NCBI GenBank assembly: GCA_002311635.1
Contig: DBZJ01000240.1
Coordinates: 3,495-41,485, forward strand
Direction: 5' to 3'
DNA from: Syntrophaceae bacterium UBA1163
GTDB taxonomy: Bacteria; Desulfobacterota; BSN033; UBA1163
DNA length: 37,991 nucleotides
Below the pieces are notes generated by a model. That model worked only from the letters and a program-made list of their open reading frames with translations, was not told the DNA's origin and did no database searches. Made by a program: the position numbers and the translations under genes. This document shows positions 29,970 to 37,991 of this stretch, piece after piece (the stretch's first letter is position 1; each line of letters begins with the position of its first letter).

Positions 29970-30327
29970 TGCTTCCTCCTTTTTGGATATCCATTCGCGG
30001 GGCGTCGATCCAAAGCCCTTCCAAATCGTAAAATTTCCTCACAGGTTCCAGAAAGATGTGAACGACCACATCCTCGTAGTCCATCAAAACCCATTTTCCC
30101 TCGGTCATACCTTCCTGGCCAAGAGGTCGAATGCCTTTCTTCTTAAGAGCCTCGTCGATTCCCTGCGCAATGGCTTGAACCTGACGATCCGATTTGCCGG
30201 TGCAGAGCAGAAAATAATCGGTAAAAGAGGTTCTCCCTTTCAACTCAAGAAGAACCGGGTCTAAGGCCTTCTTTTCAAGCGCCGCCTCCAGGCAGAGCAG
30301 AGACTTTGTTTTTGAGTCGGTGGTCAT
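29962..30327 (-). CDS. rsfS: Ribosome silencing factor RsfS
   Basis: This 121-residue RsfS/Iojap protein binds L14 and blocks 30S/50S joining when nutrients are low. The conserved core is GRTSFTDYFLLCTGKSDRQVQAIAQ and ends in the signature WVLMDYEDVVVHIFLEPVRKFYDLEGLW. It has a clear upstream promoter. Its position downstream of nadD is the usual bacterial arrangement. Confidence 0.95.
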   Translation of the reverse strand: MTTDSKTKSLLCLEAALEKKALDPVLLELKGRTSFTDYFLLCTGKSDRQVQAIAQGIDEALKKKGIRPLGQEGMTEGKWVLMDYEDVVVHIFLEPVRKFYDLEGLWIDAPRMDIQKGGSIG

Positions 30328-30357
30328 ATCCTCCTGAAAGATGAATTTGAATGTAGC

Positions 30358-30385
30358 ATTATACCAGAAAAAATTCTGTTGACAA
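30358..30385 (-). promoter_or_regulatory. Strong predicted sigma-70 promoter for rsfS
   Basis: On the minus strand, TTGTCA (30385-30380) is followed after 16 bp by a perfect -10 TATAAT (30363-30358) with an extended TGG just before it. The start is near 30351, about 24 nt upstream of the rsfS ATG and its AGGAGG. It indicates that rsfS-dksA-lapAB can be transcribed independently of nadD. Confidence 0.7.
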
Positions 30386-30397
30386 ATAAAAAATTAT

Positions 30398-31066
30398 TCA
30401 CAGGCTCCTTCGATAAAGCCCGAGCTTCTGAACATAGGCCTCCACCTCGGCAGGGATCAAATACCTGGCCGACCGCCTTTTTTCAATCAATTCCCTGACC
30501 TTTGTGGAGGAGATGTCGAGAAACGAGATCTCTTTAAAATAGAGCAGGTGCCCTGAAAGATGGATCCAAGCATTCTCTCTCGGGGCATATCGAAAGCTTG
30601 GGATCAGGGCCTCGGGGACGGGTGAGGAGAAACTGTTTTTTTGAGACCCCGGCCTTGTCATTACGATAAAGTCGCAAAGAGAAAAGAGAGTTTGACATTC
30701 CTTCCACGTCTCGATCTCTACAAAGGCGTCGCTCCCCAAGATGAAGAAAAGGGCATCCAGGCCTCTCTCTCTGAAAAACCGGATGGTATCGATGGAGTAA
30801 GATTTTCCAGGCCTTGAGAGCTCGACGTCACTGGTTGAAAAATGTGGATTACTTCGGGTGGCCAATCTCACCATCTCCAGTCTATGCTCGGCTTCGATCA
30901 TTTTTTCTGACGCCTTATGGGGCGGGACAGAGGAAGGGATGAAGACAACCTCCTCGAGCTGAAATGCCTCGCAAATTTCTTCCGCACCTCTGAGGTGACC
31001 CAGATGGATGGGGTTGAAGGTGCCCCCAAACAGCCCAATCCTCCTACCTGTGGATTCTTTCTCTAT
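30398..31066 (-). CDS. nadD: Nicotinate-nucleotide adenylyltransferase; start codon non-canonical or sequence error
   Basis: NadD condenses NaMN with ATP to NaAD. The frame contains RIGLFGGTFNPIHLGHLR, the HxGH nucleotidyltransferase motif, and ends with SSTKVREL, the second conserved motif (ISSTxVR). However, no ATG, GTG or TTG lies in frame between an upstream TGA and the GLFGG motif. The only in-frame ATG (30901) would remove the catalytic N-terminus. Candidates are ATA at 31066, with GGGGAGG 8 bp upstream (222 aa), or ATT at 31039, directly after AGGAGG (213 aa, the E. coli length). The 5' boundary is set to the longest supported frame and is uncertain; a 1-bp sequence error is an alternative. 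Confidence 0.8.
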   Translation of the reverse strand: MEKESTGRRIGLFGGTFNPIHLGHLRGAEEICEAFQLEEVVFIPSSVPPHKASEKMIEAEHRLEMVRLATRSNPHFSTSDVELSRPGKSYSIDTIRFFRERGLDALFFILGSDAFVEIETWKECQTLFSLCDFIVMTRPGSQKNSFSSPVPEALIPSFRYAPRENAWIHLSGHLLYFKEISFLDISSTKVRELIEKRRSARYLIPAEVEAYVQKLGLYRRSL

Positions 31067-31094
31067 TTCTCAATCCTCCCCTTTTTAATAGACA

Positions 31095-31166
31095 GCATGG
31101 GGCATAGCGCAAAGCGCATGGCGTGAAAAGATTTCAGCGCTATGCTCTATGCGCTCTGCTCTACGC
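31095..31166. repeat. GCATAGCGC/AGCGCTATGC repeat between nadD and proA
   Basis: Short GCATGGGGCATAGCGC and AGCGCTATGCTCTATGCGC words form imperfect palindromes across the 31067-31170 gap. This looks like a dispersed repeat. No gene or terminator is recognised here. Confidence 0.5.
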
Positions 31167-31170
31167 GGTT

Positions 31171-32435
31171 TTATTTTCGTACTTGTCCTTCTCCGTATAC
31201 GATAAATTTAGTCGTCGTCAATTCCTCCAGCCCCATGGGGCCGAAGGCGTGGAGTTTGGAGGTACTGATCCCGATCTCTGCGCCCAGACCCAGCTCGAAC
31301 CCGTCATTGAATCTCGTCGAGGCATTCACCAGGACACACGAGGAGTTGACTTCTCTCAGAAACCTCTGTGCATTCCGATAATCTGAGGTGAGGATCGCTT
31401 CGGTGTGAGACGAGCCATACCTTGCAATGTGCTCGGCGGCTTCTTCGATTCCCTTCACCACCTTAACGGAAAGAATGAGGTCTAAATATTCTTGAGACCA
31501 ATCCTCCTCGCGGGCCTCCTTAATGTGGGAGAGAATCTTCCTTGTCTGAGAACATCCCCTCAGTTCGACGCCTTCCCTCTGAAGGGCTTTCGCCACCTTC
31601 GGAAGAAATCGATTTGCCACCTTTTGATGAACGAGCAGGGTCTCCATCGCATTGCACACGCCCGGTCTCTGGACTTTTGCATTGAGGCAGACCCGGGTGG
31701 CCATCTCCAGATCGGCGGTCTCATCCACGAAGATGTGGCAGACTCCCTTATAATGCTTGATGACAGGAATCTTCGAATGTCTTGTGACGAATCGAATGAG
31801 CTCCTCCCCTCCCCTGGGGATGATGAGATCGATATCCCCCTCCAACTGAAGCATCTCCCGGATAGCCTCCCTGTCGGTGTGGGGGAAAATCTGGATCGCT
31901 TCCTGGGGGAGTCCTGTCTCAACGAGAACGTTTCGGAGAAGTTGTCCGATCGCCTGATTGGAATGAAAGGCTTCTGACCCTCCCCTCAGGATCACGCTGT
32001 TGCCCGACTTAAGGCAGAGGCCGGAGGCATCCGCCGTGACGTTCGGCCTCGATTCATAAATGATTCCGATGACGCCAAGGGGGATCCTCATCCTTCCAAC
32101 CGTCAGGCCGCTGGGTCTCCTCCACATCCGGATGACCTCGCCCACCGGATCAGGAAGACGAGCCACCTCCCGGAGCCCTTCTGCCATTCCCTGGATGACC
32201 GAAGGGGTCAGTCTTAGGCGGTCGATCAATGAGGGAGAAAGATGTGCCTTTTTGCCCGCGGCGAGATCCTTTCGGTTTTCTTTCATCAGCCGTTCCTGGC
32301 TCCGCTCCAAATCCTCCGCCATTGCGAGCAAGGCTTTGTTTTTTGCGGCGGTGGAAAGCCGGGCCAGCAGGCGAGAGGCCTCCCGTGCCTTTCTGGCCAT
32401 CCCTCTTACCTCTGTCGTAAAATTTATTTTCTTTT

Positions 32436-32439
<4 letters not shown>
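31171..32439 (-). CDS. proA: Glutamate-5-semialdehyde dehydrogenase (gamma-glutamyl phosphate reductase)
   Basis: This 422-residue enzyme reduces gamma-glutamyl phosphate with NADPH, the second step of proline synthesis. It has the aldehyde-dehydrogenase fold with [13 protein letters not shown], containing the catalytic cysteine, and the conserved [31 protein letters not shown] and IVYGEGQVR elements. Its ATG overlaps the proB stop by 4 bp (ATGA), so the two genes are translationally coupled. Confidence 0.97.
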
Positions 32440-34960
<2,521 letters not shown>

Positions 34961-34972
34961 TGCTTACCTCCC

Positions 34973-35050
34973 CCTGAACTACGTGGAGTTCAGGGTTTCA
35001 CTTGGACTTCATGTAGTTCAGGATAGCCGTGAACTTTACATGGTTCACGG
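34973..35050 (-). promoter_or_regulatory. Three tandem hairpins in the rplU-rpmA spacer
   Basis: CCTGAACT-acgtgg-AGTTCAGG (34973-34994; perfect 8-bp stem), CTTGGACT-tcatgt-AGTTCAGG (35001-35022; degenerate copy) and CCGTGAAC-tttacatg-GTTCACGG (35027-35050; perfect 8-bp stem) follow one another. The first abuts the rpmA ribosome-binding site. The related palindrome at 34689 makes four copies around rpmA. They could be mRNA processing or translational-control elements, or a small local repeat family. Confidence 0.55.
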
Positions 35051-35068
35051 CAAATCGATAAGTTGTTA

Positions 35069-35383
35069 CTAGCTCAATAAAATATCGTTCACTTTCAGAT
35101 AAGTATATGTTTGGCGATGCCCCTTGAACCGCCGATAATTCTTCCTTCTTTTCATCTTGTAGGTCAAGACCTTTTTCCCTTTACCTTCTTGAACGATCTC
35201 CCCCTTGATGACGACATTGGCCAGAAGGGGAGTTCCGACCAGCGCTTCTCCTTCTTTGGAGACCATCAGGACATCTTTCAATTCCACCTGATCTCCTGCT
35301 TTTCCCTCCAACTTCTCTACCCGGATGAGGTCTCCTTTGGAGACCCGGTATTCCTTCCCCCCGGTTTTCACCACCGCATACAT
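35069..35383 (-). CDS. rplU: 50S ribosomal protein L21
   Basis: This is the 104-residue L21, with [20 protein letters not shown] at the start and the conserved [19 protein letters not shown] near the end. GGAGG precedes the ATG by 6 bp, and a strong promoter lies about 35 bp upstream. It is the first gene of the operon. Confidence 0.98.
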   Translation of the reverse strand: MYAVVKTGGKEYRVSKGDLIRVEKLEGKAGDQVELKDVLMVSKEGEALVGTPLLANVVIKGEIVQEGKGKKVLTYKMKRRKNYRRFKGHRQTYTYLKVNDILLS

Positions 35384-35413
35384 CAGACGCCTCCAGACTA
35401 AAATAATTATTGA

Positions 35414-35442
35414 ATATTAATTGATTTTTGGCCTATTGTCAA
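35414..35442 (-). promoter_or_regulatory. Predicted rplU operon promoter
   Basis: On the minus strand, TTGACA (35442-35437) is followed after 17 bp by TAATAT (35419-35414). The start is near 35407, giving a leader of about 24 nt containing GGAGG. It likely drives rplU-rpmA-obg-proB-proA-nadD. Confidence 0.65.
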
Positions 35443-35661
35443 ATTTGTATTTTTCCTCGAATAAAAACCGGTTCCGATTTAACCACATTCGCTAAACCTG
35501 AAATCATCTCCCAATTGTGCTCATCATGAGCGTTTTTGACAATACAGCATTTTCAAATTTCTAAGGCATTTTGGGTAGGGAAAGGCGGGATGCCGACTTT
35601 TCCCATGACGAGAAAGCCTATAAAGAAACAGCGACGGGAGACATTATATCTTATGAATATG
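35443..35661. other. Non-coding upstream part of the rplU region
   Basis: No gene is supported in these 219 bp. The region is A+T-rich compared with its surroundings and has no clear hairpin or riboswitch. Confidence 0.4.
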
Positions 35662-35785
35662 CTAATACAAACGCAATAAATCTCATTACATCCAACGCCA
35701 TCGCCCCTCACCCTATCCCTCTCCCCAGCGGGGAGAGGGGAAGGTGAGGGGGCCTATGTCAAAAAACTAAATGCGTTTGTATTAG
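35662..35785. mobile_element. 124-bp element with 14-bp perfect terminal inverted repeats and a nested palindrome
   Basis: CTAATACAAACGCA (35662-35675) and its exact reverse complement TGCGTTTGTATTAG (35772-35785) bound 124 bp. Inside lies a complete member of the CTCTCCCC palindrome family, with outer CCCCTCACC (35704-35712)/GGTGAGGGG (35743-35751) and inner CCCTCTCCCC (35717-35726)-agc-GGGGAGAGGG (35730-35739). No ORF is present. Confidence 0.7.
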
Positions 35786-35844
35786 TGCTTTGAAGCTTTA
35801 GAAAATTCAACCGTACAGTTCCTATAATGATCGCATCTCCTCCC

Positions 35845-37317
35845 TCATTTCCATTGGAACATTTCGTCAAAGAAAGGAGTTGTTCTTATTAAGTAGTCGA
35901 GTTGGAGTGACCTTTTCTCTTTCTTTTCGATCGTCACCAACCCGAAATATTCGCAGAAGCGTTCAATAAACCGAACGTAAAAGGAATGTTGCGCAAGTTG
36001 AAGGGACTCTTCCGATGATAGATCTCTTTCTTCAGCATTGATCACTGCGGGAAAAGCTTGAATAAAGTAAGTGGATAATTCATTCGCATTGGCACAGGTC
36101 TTTGCCTTTATATGCAGAATATAACAAGAAAATAGAAATGCCTGCTGAATGATATCAAGTTCGGGGTAAAGATCTCTGGATGCCCAGTTAAACTTTCGCG
36201 TATAGGTCTGGAACAGATGGTGAAAATCGTCCGGACCAACCCCCTTTTCACTCAAAATCTTTCCTTTTTTTGTCAAATAAAACTTCTGATTTCGTTTCCT
36301 AACCCATCCGCACATCTCCAGGATATGCCGCAATGATGACAATCTCATATCGTCTTGTTCCGACACAATAGGCCATGGGAAATCTGGATCCTCAGGAAAT
36401 CGGTTATGAATTTCACAGGCAAAAGCTCGCGGAAGATTTCCCTTGGCCGTTGCCTTGAGAGGTTGCAGCTCTCCGAGCCGTTTTAAGAAATAGACCGCTT
36501 CCTTGACAATTGGTATTTCCAGGACCTTCTCACTGGAAAGTTTCCTGTTGAGCGTCACAATGTCTGAAGTTTCCTCAAAAGCTCGATAAAGTAAGCGACG
36601 CATCTGCTCCGGGGATAATCCAAGAAATTCGGACTTCGGCTCTGCATTTTTCTTTTCCAGCCAGGCATCCGCAAAGGCTTGGGCTTTCTCGATGGATTCA
36701 AAGGCCTGTCCTTTCATGGCGGATCGCATCTCATCAAAAACCTGAAACTTCTTTTCGTCCACTTCTTCAGCGTCGGAAGAATCTGGTTCGCTCTCAAGAA
36801 ATGCCATGATTTTGTCTGGTTTTCGCGTCTTGTATATCTTCAGAAGCTTGCGATAGCCGTCGAGATCAAATCTACTTCTCTTCTTCAAGATAGGAAATAG
36901 AAACTTAAGCAGTATTCCCATAAGAAGGTGGGTCGCTTCATGTGCTGTACACTTGTTCTTAAGCATCGCGTTGTAAAATTGGAGCGCCTCGATGGGTTCA
37001 TGATCCTTCACCTGCTTTTCTAAGAGAGCATGGAGCGCCACATGCATGAACGGATTGACTTCGCCTTCGGGGTTGAACTCGCGATCCGCTAAAACATCGG
37101 CAAATTCAAATTGGTTAAAATACTCGTCCGAGTGCGCGAGCATGACTTCGGCCAGCCGTCCCTCTTCTTCGCTCAAACCATCCAGGTGCCCGGATTGAGC
37201 CCTCCGCCAGATATTGTGGAGATGCTGCCGATTCGCCTGGCGGAAAGCTTCGAAGGCAGAATCAATTATATTCAGGTTAGGCGAATTAGCTTTAGAGGAC
37301 AAAACAGACCTCAACAC
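35845..37317 (-). CDS. Uncharacterised protein with N-terminal DUF1841-like domain
   Basis: This 490-residue soluble protein has an N-terminal ~140 residues resembling DUF1841: acidic/aromatic helices, VNPFMHVALHALLEKQVKDH, and the His-containing CTAHEATHLLMGILLKFLFP. The function of DUF1841 is unknown. The rest is not recognised. It includes a helical region (about 150-290) and a possible winged helix around residues 330-360 (LRHILEMCGWVRKRNQKFYL, then TKKGK). The start is a GTG with AAGGA 5 bp upstream. It lies 156 bp downstream of hicB, which is too far to assume co-transcription. Confidence 0.75.
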   Translation of the reverse strand: MLRSVLSSKANSPNLNIIDSAFEAFRQANRQHLHNIWRRAQSGHLDGLSEEEGRLAEVMLAHSDEYFNQFEFADVLADREFNPEGEVNPFMHVALHALLEKQVKDHEPIEALQFYNAMLKNKCTAHEATHLLMGILLKFLFPILKKRSRFDLDGYRKLLKIYKTRKPDKIMAFLESEPDSSDAEEVDEKKFQVFDEMRSAMKGQAFESIEKAQAFADAWLEKKNAEPKSEFLGLSPEQMRRLLYRAFEETSDIVTLNRKLSSEKVLEIPIVKEAVYFLKRLGELQPLKATAKGNLPRAFACEIHNRFPEDPDFPWPIVSEQDDMRLSSLRHILEMCGWVRKRNQKFYLTKKGKILSEKGVGPDDFHHLFQTYTRKFNWASRDLYPELDIIQQAFLFSCYILHIKAKTCANANELSTYFIQAFPAVINAEERDLSSEESLQLAQHSFYVRFIERFCEYFGLVTIEKKEKRSLQLDYLIRTTPFFDEMFQWK

Positions 37318-37473
37318 GTTTTTCCTTTATTATCCCAAATGATCCAATGCCCCTGGAATTCGTCTTTACAATTCGCAATCGCCATTCCGCATTAAGATGG
37401 GCCAACTTTTTTATGGATGAAGCCTTCACTTCCCGGAGAGATGGATGAAGATGAGGTTGGGATTTCCAAACTT
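37318..37473. other. 156-bp spacer between hicB and the DUF1841-like gene
   Basis: I see no gene or strong structure in this gap. AAGGA at its left end serves the GTG at 37317. Confidence 0.4.
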
Positions 37474-37686
37474 TTACTGGATAGCTACATACTCTGCAAA
37501 GGAAGTTGATTCAGGAACGGGCAACCCATCTTCACGCAATCCGTTAATATGCATTTCAATGGCCTGGTACATATTCTGCTCTGCCTCTTCACGAGTAGTT
37601 CCTGTTGCTATACAGCCGGGCAAATCAGGTGAGTAGGCTGAATAGTTGCCGCCTGCCTTTTCGATCACAATAAGAAAACGATACAT
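37474..37686 (-). CDS. HicB-family antitoxin (short, no DNA-binding tail)
   Basis: This 70-residue HicB-like antitoxin begins MYRFLIVIEKAGGNYSAYSP, then DLPGCIATGTTREEAEQNMY, the partial RNase H-like fold that wraps the toxin. The usual C-terminal helix-turn-helix or ribbon-helix-helix that autoregulates the operon is absent; the chain ends shortly after LPVPESTSF. It starts 2 bp after the hicA stop, so the pair is translationally coupled. Confidence 0.9.
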   Translation of the reverse strand: MYRFLIVIEKAGGNYSAYSPDLPGCIATGTTREEAEQNMYQAIEMHINGLREDGLPVPESTSFAEYVAIQ

Positions 37687-37688
37687 TT

Positions 37689-37883
37689 CTACTTGACCTC
37701 CTTCAACTTTGCCTGTTTTAAAATACTATTGAGAGTACCTGGACCCAAATCATCGTTGGGATGCCCAGCAATTGTGACTCGGCCCGGAATTTTTGGATGT
37801 TTATATTGCCTATGACTTCCTTTTGTCTCAACCAAATACCAACCCTCTGCTTCTATCATTCTTATTATATCACGGATTTTCAT
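37689..37883 (-). CDS. HicA-family mRNA interferase toxin
   Basis: This 64-residue HicA has the double-stranded-RNA-binding-like fold with IRMIEAEGWYLVETKGSHRQ followed by YKHPKIPGRVTIAGHP. The GSHRQY histidine is the catalytic residue expected for mRNA cleavage. The order toxin then antitoxin is normal for hicAB. The start ATG is at 37883 with a weak ribosome-binding site. CATAAT upstream is a possible -10 box. The module is complete. Confidence 0.92.
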   Translation of the reverse strand: MKIRDIIRMIEAEGWYLVETKGSHRQYKHPKIPGRVTIAGHPNDDLGPGTLNSILKQAKLKEVK

Positions 37884-37991
37884 ACATCATTCTTTCATTA
37901 TTATGCCAGACCACTGAATTTTCAACATCTTATCAAAGGATTGGGTTCTTATCAACTGATTTGCTGCAATCGAATTGCCTCACATTAAATG

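Noticed and set aside
30398..30901. nadD beginning at the ATG at 30901 (167 aa)
   Set aside because: It would delete the essential GGTFNPIHLGH nucleotide-binding motif, which is present in frame upstream.

Overview
The window looks like a chromosomal segment of an uncultured Desulfobacterota-type (deltaproteobacterial) anaerobe. This is an inference from three things: the gene order rplU-rpmA-obg-proB-proA-nadD-rsfS, an oxygen-independent class III ribonucleotide reductase operon, and intergenic spaces filled with short palindromic and terminal-inverted-repeat elements of a kind common in that group. There is no rRNA, tRNA or CRISPR array that I can see, and no phage or transposase gene.

Layout. 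1-1193 (minus) is the N-terminal part of a Type IIG restriction-modification enzyme running off the left edge. 1381-10921 (plus) holds priA, a PaaK-like CoA ligase with a double-ACT protein, an 86-residue orphan, a lytic transglycosylase, a PflX-type radical SAM protein, a PD-(D/E)XK-like protein and PolX. From 10955 to the right edge every gene is on the minus strand. In transcription order (right to left) these are: hicA-hicB and a DUF1841-like protein; rplU-rpmA-obg-proB-proA-nadD; rsfS-dksA-like-lapAB fusion-comF; an AsmA-like giant protein; nrdD-redoxin-nrdG-diguanylate cyclase-Nudix-unknown; a divergent Nramp transporter with a PRC/MgtE_N/CBS partner and a 36-residue membrane peptide; panE-panB; a stand-alone Lrp ligand-binding domain; and a 30-residue basic COX24-like miniprotein with a site-2 protease.

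How the genes work together. The right half is mostly housekeeping: translation and ribosome maturation (L21, L27, Obg, RsfS), proline synthesis (ProB/ProA), NAD synthesis (NadD) and control of envelope assembly (LapA/LapB fusion, AsmA-like). The nrd operon makes dNTPs anaerobically and has a tandem pair of NrdR boxes upstream. The Nramp/MgtE_N/CBS/minipeptide cluster is the best candidate for a less-described system: the transporter has lost the metal-selective methionine and is paired with a magnesium-sensor-like soluble protein.

Four genes need start correction because the longest open frame begins inside a repeat or a neighbour (comF, obg, nudix, panB). nadD has no ATG/GTG/TTG in frame upstream of its essential nucleotide-binding motif. 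Three genes would be missed by length or edge cut-offs: the Type IIG fragment, the 30-aa COX24-like protein and the 36-aa membrane peptide.
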